Below, in pieces: positions 34,151 to 45,303 of a stretch of DNA of 64,000 nucleotides (position 1 is its first letter; each line of letters begins with the position of its first letter). Source of the DNA: Limonium bicolor. Lineage: Eukaryota; Streptophyta; Magnoliopsida; Caryophyllales; Plumbaginaceae. A model generated the notes under the pieces. The model saw only the letters and a list, made by a program, of their open reading frames with translations, was not told the origin of the DNA and searched no databases. Position numbers and translations under genes: made by a program. The stretch covers positions 248,773,882 through 248,837,881 of the forward strand of contig CM041782.1 of NCBI GenBank assembly GCA_023374045.1. The letters are read 5' to 3'.

Positions 34151-36616
34151 ATGATGGTGGAATTTCCGGCTAGACTTGTGAGGTAGGGGGATTGATTTAT
34201 GAATCAAGGAGTTTGGACCAGGTTAGTGGACTCTTGAAGTTGTGGGCCGGATTTGCTCCTTGGAAGTGGGCTAGCAACAATTTTTATTAAATAAAAATAG
34301 AGAGGAGGCTTGGAAGAAGAGTGATGAGGAAAACAGAGAAACAATCCTGATTTTATCCTCTTCTTTAATTGAAATGAGGATCGGAGAGGAGGTTTTTGGA
34401 TCTGGACAGGATGGGATAATAAGGTTTATTCACCAATTAATCCTGATTATGGGTGTGCTGAGGTAAAGGAGGATTCCACCCTCATAAAACGAATGAGAGA
34501 CCCGTTAGGCATGGGGTGGTTTCACATCCTAAACCCTTCTAAATTAGCCTTAAGGGTTTGTTTTTTCGGAGTTTTTGTTCTTATATACATATAAGGGTGG
34601 TTTGAATGTTTTCTGTAGTTATAGGAGATTATTGCACCACGAAACGAATGAGAGGCCCGTTAGGTGTGGGGCGATAATGCATCCTAAACTTTTCTGTTAG
34701 TTTGAAAGGCCCTAAGGGTGATAACTAGGGCTTAAATAAAGCAGGCAAAATACCAAAAGGTGAAATGAAATCTCAGGAGAAAAGCGGTGAAACATGAATA
34801 TGTACAGCAGGGAGTGACTAAAGATATCATAGAATACCAGCAAGAGGGAAAGCAGGCTTGAAGTTTAATTCCAAACAATAAAAGAGAACATAAATCCAAC
34901 TAAGAGCTTAGATGATAATCAGGCCCAAGCTTAAAACACTTAATCTGATTTTGTTCTATCTCTATTCATTACTCATTAACACGGCTCATTGGTGAAATAA
35001 AAGAAAGTCATTGCTCTTAAACTATCATTAAACAGCACCTAGGTGAGCATACTGAAGAGGTAAACAATTCAGAGTTAGTTCAGAGCACAATTCAGACCCT
35101 TAACATGGAACAGATGTTTCAACTATGCGGCAGAAAAGAAAAAAAAAGAGACTTAACCTATACATGCCAGACATTAGTGAGAAAATGTGGGTTTATTGTG
35201 GGAAAATACAGTAAGCTCCTAACCCTTTTTCTGTTTCTTATCTGATAACCAAAACTCACCACTCAATTCCAACTGAGCAAAAAAGCACAACAGATAAACT
35301 GTGAGAAAATTTTAACCCTAAGATTCTTTTTCCATTTCGTGACCATCCACCTACCCAAGCAAGATTTCAGAAAAGAAAGAAGGACCTGATAGGTCTAGTC
35401 TTCAAACATTTCGAACCAGAAAGTAATCATACTGATTAACAATTTCAGAAGCCAAACAAAACCCAAACTGCACACGCAAGTATCAAGAGTCAGAATGTAC
35501 AAGTGATCTTAACAAAAGAAGGGTTAGAGTATGGTACCAAATAAGAGCATACATAGTCCCTGTAAACATCTCAAAATGAAAACCCAAAAATTATTATGGC
35601 ATCTGTCTGTAACATATGGATAGAGGAATCGAATGCACAAACTTGAATAAACAGTCACAAACCTGCACTAGTCTACGGACTCCACTAGTCTACTCAGAGA
35701 CACTACCAAGAGTACAGAGAACAAACAGGCAACAAAACTCAGAATAATCAGAAAAGCGTGAATATGTCCAAGATAAAATGAGGAACACCAAGAACAAATG
35801 AAACCTCCAAAACTCCAACTCTTTTCTTCTTTTAGCAGAACCGCAAGATCAGAAATGCTAGGGTGCGCAAACGAAAGAAATGGGCAGATTATCAACATAG
35901 ACACTACACAAAATAAAACAAAGATGCCGACTAGCATTACACTCTCATTCTCTGTTCGTGGACTGCTTTGCCCATACCATTTTAGAGGTGTTTCGAAATA
36001 CATAAAATCGGGGAATGCAAGGGGTATAAAGCCGCACCCCGCACCCCAAGTTTCCCAAAACAGAAGCATAAGAAATCAAGATTTAGAGCTCTAGTTTTGG
36101 AATATAGACGAAAGTGAAAACCGAAACGAATGGAAAATTAAAAACAGAAAGAGAAATGGACGAGAAGCGAACTCTTCCTTCAGAACCAAATTTCTGACCG
36201 AGTTTGGTTTGTCCCTTACCATCATTGGAATGTTTCTCCGGTGAGGGCTTGCTTGCTTAAGAAAGTTGATGAAAACAATAACAAAGTAAAAGGAATGGAG
36301 CGACCTTCAGTAAAAAAGAAACTGAGGAGCACCACTTACTCTGCGCTTGGAATCGAAGATGACAGGGACGATGATAGGGAGGAGATGTTTCGGGTGGGAG
36401 ACGGTGATGATGTCGGGTATTGAAGGGTGGCGATTTCTGTCAACAGCGATTCAAGGCCGAATAGAGAAAGCAGGAAGAAGGAGAGTCATTCTCGTGCTTG
36501 CATTTTTTTTCGGGTTCCTCGGATTTGAATCAAGAAGAGCAAAAGGACAGAGAATTAGAATAATTGGGATTGGTGTCTGCTGGTAAAACGTGTGTCTACT
36601 GTAGGTTTTGAGAATG

Positions 36617-36624
36617 TTTTATAA
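36617..36624 (-). promoter_or_regulatory. Probable TATA box, Ogre-like 3' LTR
   Basis: TTATAAAA on the - strand; the equivalent in the 5' LTR is 56524-56531. Confidence 0.45.
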
Positions 36625-36777
36625 GGTTGGAATAGGGTTTCCCAAGGGGAATGTCTGATGGCTTGTGGGCTACTTACTACATGGGTGTTATTTGGGTAAA
36701 TAGACAAATTGGACCCAGACACAATTGGGCCTTATTTGATCTGATTGACTAAAAGGAAAAACGAAGGGCCAAAATCG

Positions 36778-36850
36778 TGCTACTTACCGGGGTTCAAACT
36801 CGGGTTGCCCAATAACACTCCTTATACCTTACCCGGCTGGACTAAGGCGG
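36778..36850 (-). other. tRNA-like module 2 in the Ogre-like LTR
   Basis: On the - strand TTAGTCCAGCCGGGTAAGG resembles a tRNA D-arm/A box. About 35 bases later CCGAG-TTTGAAC-CCCGG resembles a T-arm/B box with a mostly paired stem. The acceptor stem does not close, so it is not a functional tRNA. The counterpart is at about 56686-56758. Confidence 0.45.
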
Positions 36851-36924
36851 AACTCAGCATATGGGCATAGAAGAGTAATAATATTCTTCAAAACGAGCTG
36901 AAATGGAAAAGAAAACGCCATTCC

Positions 36925-36995
36925 TGCTTGCGCGAGGAATCGAACCCAGGTTGGCGGATTATCAAGTGGGCATGCTTGCCAGTTACGCTGGATCA
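36925..36995 (-). other. tRNA-like module 1 in the Ogre-like LTR
   Basis: On the - strand GGGTTCGATTCC matches the B-box/T-loop consensus, preceded by GTAACTGGCAAG in the A-box position. It lies about 75 bp upstream of module 2 and about 300 bp upstream of the TATA motif. In the 5' LTR copy (about 56826-56894) the B box has decayed to GGTTTGATTCC. Confidence 0.45.
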
Positions 36996-37616
36996 ACTTT
37001 CAGTACATTTATGGAAGAAATAATACAAGAGCTCTAAATTTGACTGGATAACTCCTCCAAAACGCGACGAATCCAGAAGGAAGTATATACAATAAAATGA
37101 GATGATTAATCTAATGACATGAAAGTATGTAATACAATTAAAAATAACTTTCAAAAACGTAACGAGATATAAAATAAAAGAATAGCATATGTACATTAAA
37201 TAATAAAAATTAATGCTCATAATGAAGATAAAATACTCAAAGTAAACAGAAAATAATGGTAGTAAAAAAGACACACGAAATAATAAAAATAGTGACGATA
37301 AAACGGAGAAAGTCAAAAAGAAATAACAAATAATAATAAAGTATAAATCGATCGAACACGTGAAATAATACGAGGTAAAACCGTGAAATGTTTTAAAACA
37401 AAAACAACAAAATATGTATACAAAATGAAACAGGTTAAAATGGATTATGATAAAAGGCTCGTGCTCCCTTTCCCATAGGAATGTGAGATTTAAAAGCCGG
37501 GAAAAGGAAATTCCTTTGGTTGAAAATGGGGACGACCGCCTTGTTTGCAGAAGCATGTTTATTTTCGTATTTTTTTTGTTTCAATATAAAAAAGGGTGAA
37601 ATTTTTGGTGTCTACA

Positions 37617-37640
37617 GATGGCTCCCCTTGATTCAATTTT
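37617..37640 (-). other. Polypurine tract of Ogre-like element
   Basis: Read on the - strand, AATCAAGGGGAGCCATC directly precedes the 3' LTR start TGTAGACACC. Confidence 0.8.
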
Positions 37641-37781
37641 GCAATAAAAGACTTGCAGAATTGGATCAAGGTTGACGGGGCGTCAAAAAATCTCACTATG
37701 GTTTTATGTGTGCACCGAGATGCGGTTGCAAGTGGAACACTGTATGAATCCAATAGGAAAATTACGCGATAATGGGATACA

Positions 37782-38656
37782 TGAGGACTTATGACGAGCC
37801 TCAACTAGACCTCTTGACATCTAGCTATAGGACTTATGACGAGCCTATAATGCAATTGAAAGTACGAGGACTTATGACGAGCCTCAACTAGACCTCTTGA
37901 CATCTAGTCATAGGACTTATCACGAGCCTATGATACTAAGAATCAGGTTGATTGGGGTGCACGAGGACTTATGACGATCCTCAACTAGACCTCTTGACAT
38001 CTAGCTATAGGACTTATGACGAGCCTATAATGCAATTGAAAGTACGAGGACTTATGACAAGCCTCAACTAGACCTCTTGACATCTAGTCATAGGACATAT
38101 GACGAGCCTATGATACTAACAATTAAATTGATTGGGGTGCACGAGGACTTATGATGAGCCTCAACTAGACCTCTTGACATCTAGCTATAGGACTTATAAC
38201 GAGCCTATAATGCAATTGAAAGTACGAGGACTTATGACGAGCCTCAACTAGACCTCTTGACATCTAGTCATAGGACTTATGACGAGCCTATGATACTAAC
38301 AATTAGATTGATTGGGGTTCACTAGGACTTATGACGAGCCTCAACTAGACCTCTTGACATCTAGCTATAGGACTTATGATGAGCCTATAATGCAATTGAA
38401 AGTACGAGGACTTATGACGAGCCCTAACTAGACCTCTTGACATCTAGTCATAGGACTTATGACGAGCCTATGATACTAACAATTAGATTGATTGGGGTGC
38501 ACGAGGACTTATGACAAGCCTCAACTAGACCTCTTGACATCTAGTTATAGGACTTATGACGAGCCTATAATGCAATTGAAAGTACAAGGACTTATGACGA
38601 GCCTCAACTAGACCTCTTGACATCTGGTCATAGGACTTATGACGAGCCTATGATAC
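37782..38656. repeat. 180-bp higher-order tandem array in the Ogre-like 3' UTR
   Basis: About 4.9 copies of an exact 180-bp period (marker TTGATTGGGGTGCAC at about 37950, 38130, 38310, 38490). Each unit holds four GGACTTATGACGAGCCT-type monomers with different tails: two followed by CAACTAGACCTC, one by ATAATGCAATTG and one by ATGATACTAA. Tat-lineage 3' UTRs are known to carry such tandem repeats and to seed satellites. Confidence 0.93.
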
Positions 38657-40847
38657 TTTATGGAGTTCTACAAAACTCGCTGCCTTGAGTGGTTGATTTG
38701 AGGATGATTCTGGTTGTGGATTGATCCGGAATTGGATTTTTTTTACTTCCTTCATGAGGGATGTGATGGTCAAGTGCTTTCTATCGATGTCGCCTTTGAT
38801 TTTGTCAGTTGTTTTGGATTTGTTTTTGGTGGTCTTTGCCCGATGTGCACTATGACTCTTGGCTCCAGAGTTCAAGATGGCTCCGGTTTGATATACGACT
38901 CCCTTGTGAGCAACGACTCTGGGATAGTTGATGGGTTTGGCTTCGAAATGATCTGAGGGCTCTGGTATGATCGGATGGCTCCATTGTGGTTTGGTGGCTC
39001 CGGTATGGCTCTTAGAAGAGATCCTCTCGATTGAGGCGGGTTTCTTCACAGGGTGATGGCAATGGCATTGTGGTTCGAGGGGAGGAGGGTTTTTGTTTGG
39101 GACGGGGTCGCACCCTGAGAGGGTTGCCTACGTACTCAACTCCTTGTTGAGATCAGACCTTACATAGTTCATAAATTTTGGCGAGCGAGGAGTTTGGTTG
39201 TGAAGAGGGATGTCTTGTGGGGCATTTTCTTTGAACAGCGCCCGAAGACTTTTAATCCTTTGTTTTGATGGCTGTGTAGTTTCTGAGAGTGGTTGTCGCA
39301 CTGAATGATGAAGGAGACAGGCTCTGTGCTGTGGCTTCCTTTTCTAAAAGAGTATGTCCATCTTTCTCTTTCCGTGGCATAGGATATTATGTCCGAACCA
39401 ATGGATGCAAATCTATTCTACATGCATTTTTTGGGAATTGGATATGATTGAATGCCAAAGGGATGTCGTGTCAAGGTGAGCTCAACCAAGAATTCTAGTT
39501 AAGTCAGATTAATCATCTCTAAGTCACTTCCTTCTCGAAAAATCTTCCCAAAAAGGCCTCTCGGGATCTCCCATACCTTACCGTTTCCTTCCTTAAGGTC
39601 AGTTAGGCTTTCTTTAATCGGGGTGATGAGCACTCATTTTTTTTCTCTTCCTTTCTAGTTTCCTAACACTAGTTTGTGCACGATTGAATTGACAAGATCG
39701 GACGCGTTGTGGCCTTTCATGTTTCGAATTCGGTACTTTTCTAATCAAGCAAATACCATCTCTAAGTCGGAGGTCTTTCGATGGGTTATAACGGGGCCAC
39801 AGGGCATGTCACATAGGACTGGGGGATGTGTTTGAGGACTGTGGAGCTTTTGTGCAACGGAGGATGTGTTTCACCTTTGCCATGGGTGGAGTGATTTTTG
39901 GGCTTCTTTCGCATCTGCGCGGATTATTATGTGTTCTCATTTTTGATTTGCTGCTCTCTTTGGGTAATCTATTTGCATTTCTTCGTGTTTGACATTTCTG
40001 GTCTCATCTATTTATCAAGTGTGGAGGTATCGAGTGATGTGAGACTTTCGTTTCCTCTCTTTACTATTTTGAGCGTTTTGTGCTCCGCTTTTCTCGTTTT
40101 CATCCTCTTTGTGTATCTCTTTCTCGCATTCCTCCATGCTTTAAATGGCGGGGAAGGAACCATGGCTCCAGCTCTTTTATCCTCTTTTACAGGGGTGAAT
40201 GGTTGCGTGTTGTGGGGTGGTATATTGTGGAGCTGTTTTTTCGAAAAGATTCTCAATGAAAGGCTCAGTGGGGTTCACTAAGGGATCACTTTCAGGGTCA
40301 ATTAGGCTTTTAGCCTTGTGGAGGTTTTCTTCGATCATAGGTTCCTCGTCATCCCTATTGACAGATAATTGTTTCCTCTACTATTCCTAAATTTTGACAT
40401 GAATGGTAACGCGCTTTTCTTATCAATATTTGGTTCCGTGAAGGGAGATCCTCACATGGTGCTTTGAAATTTAAATGCATCAAGCGCTCTGGGTTTTGCA
40501 TGCTCCGTGTTTCTCTCATGCACTTAACTCTCACGGAAGGTTAGCAATCCTTGCAAGACCTCTTCCGGGAAAAGGATACAAGAGTTCGGCTGCCTTTGAT
40601 GACTTATGTGACTTTCCTAGAATTAAAGATCGGGATACGCCTCGACACTAGGGATATGCAATGCAAATGCAATTAAGCTAAACCTAATGCAAATGATCAT
40701 GACAACTTTTGTGTGGATGCATTTTTTTTTTGTGGATGCATTTTTCGTGGATGCATTTTTTTGGATTTTGGTGTGGATGCATTTTTTGGATTTTTGTGTG
40801 GATGCATTTTTTGAATTAATGTGTTTATTTTTTATTTTTGTGATGGT
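38657..40847 (-). other. Ogre-like 3' UTR, non-repeat part
   Basis: Spacer between integrase and the tandem array. It contains a 133-codon lysine-rich frame (39049-38648, - strand) and a 127-codon hydrophobic frame on the + strand (39898-40281). Neither has a recognisable domain, so I do not call genes. It also has a CTCAAC-tcctt-GTTGAG hairpin (39135-39151) beside the GTAGGCAACCCT sequence, and about five copies of GTGGATGCATTTTTT at 40714-40815. Confidence 0.6.
40714..40815. repeat. GTGGATGCATTTTTT short tandem repeat
   Basis: Four to five irregular copies with variable T runs, just downstream (- strand) of the integrase end. Confidence 0.8.
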
Positions 40848-41757
40848 TCAGACATAATATCGTTTCAACCGGTCGAGATTGACAAGGCTTTGAAATTCTT
40901 CCCCATCCAAATCTGTCAGTAATACGGCACCATGAGGGGTTATCTCTTTGACCAGATAAGGACCCACCCAGTTCAGTCTGAACTTCCCTCGTGGGTCTGA
41001 TAAATTGTTTCTCAGCTCTTTTAGGATGAGATCACCCACTTGGATGTTTCATTCTTTGACCAGATAAGGACCCACCCAGTTCAGTCTGAACTTCCCTCGT
41101 GGGTCTGATAAATTTTTTCTCAGCTCTTTTAGGATGAGATCACCCACTTGGATGTTTCATTCTTTGACCCTTTTGTTGAACACTCTAGCCATTCTCTTCT
41201 AGTAACCCTGGATGTGATATAATGCATGTAGGCCTTTTTCATTAAGAAGAGCTAAACTGTCATAGCGTTGTTGCAACCAGTCACTTTCAGCAATTTCCAC
41301 TTCGTTAGTGACCCGTAGAGTTGGAATTTCAAGCTCGATTGGCAAAACACATTCTGACCCATACACCAAGGAATACGGGGTGACTCCGGTTGCAGTTCTA
41401 ACAGTAGTTCGGTAACCCCAGAGAGCGTAGTGTAGCTTTTCTGGCCAATCTCTGTACGTTTTGACCATCTTTGACAGTGCACTCTTCACGGATTTGTTGG
41501 CGGCTTTGACCGCTTCATTAGTTTGAGGTCTATATGGGGATGATCTATGGTAACGGATGTTGTATTTCTCCATGACCCGGACAGTGTCCCCGTCGAATTG
41601 AGGACCGTTGTCTGATACGAACTCTGAGGGAACCCCGTATCGGCATATGATATCTCGCTCGATGAACTGGGCAACTTGTTTTGATCTGATGTTCACGAAC
41701 GATCATGCCTCAACCCATTTGCTGAAATAGTCTATCGCCACAAGGATGTAGCGGTGT
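40848..41757 (-). pseudogene. int: Integrase remnant of Ogre-like element
   Basis: Would insert element cDNA into chromosomes. Only part of the core and the C-terminal domain remain. ILVAIDYFSKWVEA follows directly on RNase H sequence, so the HHCC zinc finger and the first catalytic Asp region are deleted. FVSDNGPQF keeps the second Asp. At the expected Glu site the sequence is NEAVKAANK, with Lys in place of the catalytic Glu. The C-terminus (GKFRLNWVGPYLVKE) resembles the usual SH3-like end. In-frame stops fall at 41703, 41199, 41157 and 41049. A 108-bp in-frame tandem duplication (40946-41053 and 41054-41161) repeats the C-terminal segment, stop included. Confidence 0.9.
40946..41161 (-). 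repeat. 108-bp tandem duplication in the integrase C-terminus
   Basis: Two head-to-tail copies differing by about one base (AATTGTTT versus AATTTTTT). 108 is divisible by 3, so the frame is kept. Both carry the same TGA on the - strand where a Trp codon is expected, so that stop predates the duplication. Confidence 0.92.
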
Positions 41758-42728
41758 CCTTTTCTAAGGAAATTCTCGATGTCCACAAACCACTCATCCT
41801 CGACTTCCCCTGTCTCGATGGCTCCAATCTCAAACGAGGGTGCATTAGTCATGGTTATCCACAAGGGGAAGTATAGTGAACCGGTCGGTACTTGGACCAC
41901 TGAAGCCAAGGAGGCTAAAGAGTCTGCAAAGATGTTCTGGCTCCGGTTCACGTGCTTGAAAGTCACATTCTGAAAGCATGTGATTAAGTATGAAAGGTAG
42001 TCATGGTAGGGGATCAATCGTTCTTCTCTGATCTCCCAAGTCTGGTTGACTTGTGAAATAACGAGATTAGAGTCACCAAAGACGTCCAACTCCTCCACTT
42101 GCAATTCTAACGCCATCTCGAGCCCCAGGATGCAGGCTTCATATTCGGCCATGTTATTAGTGACCGGGTAATTGATTTTTACCGCAGCTGGAAGCAGATC
42201 TCCCTCAGGATGGATCAACAAGATCCCGGCCCCTTTACCCTTATGGTTGACGGCACCATCAAAGTACAGCCTCCAACAGGTTTTCCGTAATGTCATGATT
42301 TGTTCGTCCGGGAAATCGTCATTTCCGAAGAACTCGGATGCTACAGGGCATTCTGCTAGATGCTCGGCTATGGCACTCCCTTTAATTGACTTCTGAATTT
42401 TGAAAGTGATATCGAACTCAGATAACAATAGGGACCATCTTGATAAGCGACCGTCAAGAATTGGCTTTTCCAGCAGGTACTTTATAGGGTTCATGCGTGC
42501 GATAAGATGAACCTCTTGCCCTAACAAGTAGTGCCTCAGCTTCTTCGTAGCCCAGACCAAAGTAGCACAGAATTTGTGGATGTCAGAGTATCTTGTTTCT
42601 GCATCGACGCATTTCTTGCTGATATGGTAAATCAACTTTTCACGCGGTGGGGATCCTTGCTCTTGGGCTAGCATGGCGCCCATGGATGTTTCCCAAGCTG
42701 TCAGGTAAAGAATCATTGGCTTACCCTC
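41758..42728 (-). pseudogene. Dual RNase H region of Ogre-like element
   Basis: Degrades the RNA strand of the cDNA hybrid. The first half (LTAWETSMGAMLAQEQ ... HKFCATLVWATKKLRHYLLG) is the Ty3-type RNase H attached to RT. The second, starting YFDGAVNHKGKGAGILLI with MAEYEACILGLEMAL and FGDSNLVISQV, is the additional archaeal/plant-type RNase H that marks the Tat lineage; its catalytic D, E and D positions are visible. The frame is open from 42716 to 41706, preceded by a TAG at 42729 and ended by a TGA at 41703, and is then fused by deletion to the integrase remnant. Confidence 0.9.
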
Positions 42729-43690
42729 CTAGGGCGGTACCAAGACCGGCGGGTTTTGCAAATTGGTTTTTATCTTCTCAAATGCTTCTTGACACTGTTC
42801 ATTCCAGACTTTAGATGCATCTTTCGTCAACAGACGGAAGATAGGCTCACAGGTCTCGGTTAGCTGCATGATGAATCTTTTAATGTACTGAACTCTTCCT
42901 AAGAAACCCCTGATTTCTTTTTCGGTCTTTGGAGGAGACATCTCTTGAATGGCTTTTATCTTATCCGGGTCTACCTCGATCCCTCGGGTTGTAATCATGA
43001 ATCCTAGAAGTTTTCCCCCGGTTACACCCAATGTGCATTTTTCGGGGTTCAGCTTCATTTGGTATCTTCGCATCCTCTCAAAGAATTTTCTTAGGTTTAC
43101 TAAGTGATCCTCCCGTCGGGCAGCTTTAACAATCATATCATCGACATATACCTCCACCTCTTTGTGAATCGTGTCATGCAACAACGTAGTGGCGGCCCTT
43201 TGATATGTGGCTCCGTCATTTTTCAAGCCAAAGGACATGTTCACGTAACAAAAGGTTCCCCACTATGTAATAAAAGACGCCTTTTCCTGGTCTTCTACAG
43301 CCATTCGAATCTGATTGTAACCTGAAAACCCGTCCATAAATGACAGTAGTGCATGTTGGGCAGTATTATCAACAAGGATATCAATGTGGGGTAAGGGAAA
43401 GTTGTCTTTGGGGCTGGCCTCGTTTAAGTCCCGAAAGTCAATACACACTCGCACCTTCCCGTTTTTCTTTGGGACGGCTACAATATTGGCTAGCCAATCG
43501 GGGTAATTGACGACCTGAATAAATCCAACACATAACAACTTTTCAACTTCTTCTTTCACTTTCAGTTGATGCTTGGGTTTCATCCTTCTTAAACGTTGTT
43601 TCTTAGGTTTGGCATTAGGATACAATGGTATTCGGTGTAAGACAATGTCGGGGTCAATTCCTGGCATGTCTGCGTAGCTCTAGGCAAAAA
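42729..43690 (-). pseudogene. Reverse transcriptase of Ogre-like element
   Basis: Copies element RNA to DNA. Blocks in order: KVRVCIDFRDLNEASPKDNFPLP, FMDGFSGYNQI, FGLKNDGATYQR, the catalytic YVDDMIVK, and a thumb/connection with GFLGRVQYI. YVDD is intact. In-frame TAG codons lie near 43680, at 43263 and at 42729, so no full protein can be made. It is in the same frame as RNase H and integrase and a different frame from protease, as expected for one pol followed by decay. Confidence 0.93.
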
Positions 43691-43810
43691 CATCGACATA
43701 TTCAGTTAGCAGAGAAGTGAGGTCCCGTTTTTATGTTTCACTCAGACCCAAACCAACTTACAAAGTTTTGGGGTTATCAGGTGTTCCTATATTTATTGCT
43801 ACAGTGTCCT

Positions 43811-44611
43811 CTACAATCTGAGTGTGGGTGGAATATTGTTCTGTGGGAGGCATATTCTCCTCGTCATATTCTTCTTCTTCAGTCTCATAGCTTTGCATTG
43901 AATCAAGTGACAAAAGAGAGAATTTTCTGAATAAACTGAACTTTCATTAATATTCTTAGAGCTGGGTAACTCAATGATTGTTAGAAAATTGCCACCATTT
44001 TTACAGTGAAAAATAAATGGTGGCTCCCCCACTCTTTCTTCTTCATCTAAATTAAGACAGATATCACTCTCATCATCAGCGCTACGAGAACTACTGCCAT
44101 CACTACTGCTACTACTATCACTATCGACTAGACTGATTAAGTATGGCTCCTGGGAAATCAGCTCCTCTCTCTTATGATAGATGACAAGACACGCTCCATG
44201 GCCATCTACCGAGGGTGCGGGGTCTTTGATGACTGGTTTGGTCATGACACTGCTCTGCGCTGCATCCTCGGGCATTCGTTGGTCGCATCCCTTGTCGTCA
44301 TGGTCTTCAAGGCATGAGTTGATGGAGAATAAAGTGGTCCACCAGTTCTCCCACTCCATTGTCTCCTGATTTCCCTGAGCTTGAACTGCTTTCTGCTTAT
44401 CACAACTCACAGATACATATGGTTCAAGGTTAACTGATAAGAACGAATCTGTGGGAATTCTTACATGTGAATTTGTCAACATCATACCTGGCAATTCCGT
44501 AAACCCTAACCCGGCTCCTCGACCTCCGATATATGCGGTTAGTGGCTCCCCCGTGCCCTGCAGCTCCTTGCCTAGCCCACTCCCCTGTTTGTAGCCCATC
44601 CGAGACATCAT
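43811..44611 (-). pseudogene. G-patch domain and acidic linker between protease and RT
   Basis: The 266-codon frame begins with a G-patch: MGYKQGSGLGKELQG, then GGRGAGLGF (residues about 5-38), a glycine-rich RNA-binding motif seen after protease in Tat-lineage polyproteins. A variable linker follows with an acidic/serine tract (DSDSSSSSDGSSSRSADDES). It is in the same frame as the protease C-terminal half (44726-45007), separated by a stop, and in a different frame from RT. Ogre elements are known to splice out an intron between protease and RT; some of this linker may correspond to that. Confidence 0.75.
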
Positions 44612-44725
44612 GTGCTGCGATGCGGGGCTATAGACACTAGGGTCAAACTAGAGAGGAGTGATGGAAGAAGTTTGACTTACCTGTGAATGTGGCCTTGCCA
44701 CTGTGAAGCCCCCGAGCGTCAACTC

Positions 44726-45255
44726 TCAACTCCCCGGTGTATTAATCTCAAATAGTGGGGACTCAGCTCTAGCCTCTCTTAAAACCTTCACGATTCGTCC
44801 CCCATGTTTGAACTTTAGCTTCTGATGGACGAATGAGGGGACTCCTTTGATCTGATTGATGAACTCCCGCCCCAACAGAAGGTTGAAGGTGGAGGATATG
44901 TCTATGACCATTGCTTCGATGGTCAGGGAGACATCCTCAATCAAGATCGGCAGTGAGAGGGTTCCCAAAACCTTTCTATGGCTGTTGTCATAGGCACTCA
45001 ACGTCATGCCACCGGCTTGAAGTCGTTGAGTCCCATATGACGGGCTACTCGGAGCGGGCAGACATTCACCTCAGCCCCATCATCAATCAAAGTCTTGGGG
45101 ACCTGGAATCCTCCAGCCTTCACAGTTATGTAGAGGGCCTTTCCCGCCTGACGAGGGATCTCATCATCGGTGAACGTTATGGAGAGGTCCGGAGTCCGGG
45201 ATAGGTGAGCTATTATGTTTTCAACCAACGCCGGTCGCTTTTTATCCATTCTCAA
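44726..45255 (-). pseudogene. Aspartic protease of Ogre-like element, frameshifted
   Basis: Would cut the Gag-Pol polyprotein. The first part (45255-45004) contains LIDDGAEVNVCP, matching the D-S/T-G catalytic loop but with Asp in the middle position. The second (45007-44726), in another frame, contains FNLLLGREFI, the usual C-terminal protease motif. The break is near 45005, where a TGA closes the first frame. Confidence 0.85.
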
Positions 45256-45303
45256 GTGCCGAGCTACTGCATCTTTATGCTCTTCTGAAATTGTCAGTTG
45301 GGA

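Larger units (their letters stand above)
33374..37616 (-). repeat. 3' LTR of Ogre-like element, truncated
   Basis: Homologous to 53252-57520 and ending on the + strand in TTGGTGTCTACA (start TGTAGACACCAA on the - strand). The element-distal ~1.9 kb (equivalent to 51370-53251) is missing, replaced by the T LTR at a GTTTG microhomology. It contains 18-20-bp GGTCAAAGTTTTGGTCCA repeats (33477-33550), a G-rich repeat tract, a TATA motif and tRNA-like modules, and no coding region. Confidence 0.88.

Noticed and set aside
33699..34173. Glycine/tryptophan-rich ORFs in the Ogre-like LTRs (also 53613-54087)
   Set aside because: Artefacts of tandem G-rich 20-24-bp repeats; several frames on both strands are open at once.
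36925..36995. Functional tRNA gene
   Set aside because: B box is good but acceptor and anticodon stems do not form a full cloverleaf, and the second copy has a mutated B box.
36993..37556. 187-codon Phe/Ile-rich frame at the start of the Ogre-like 3' LTR (partial counterpart 57054-57458)
   Set aside because: Translation of an AT-rich LTR segment; its counterpart is shorter and frameshifted, so there is no sign of coding constraint.
38648..39049. Additional Lys-rich ORF downstream of integrase
   Set aside because: In element orientation and 133 codons long, but runs into the tandem array and has no recognisable domain; left as UTR.
39898..40281. 127-codon hydrophobic membrane protein on the + strand
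   Set aside because: Lies antisense in the Ogre-like 3' UTR with no family resemblance; hydrophobicity follows from T-rich sequence. An antisense gene cannot be fully excluded.
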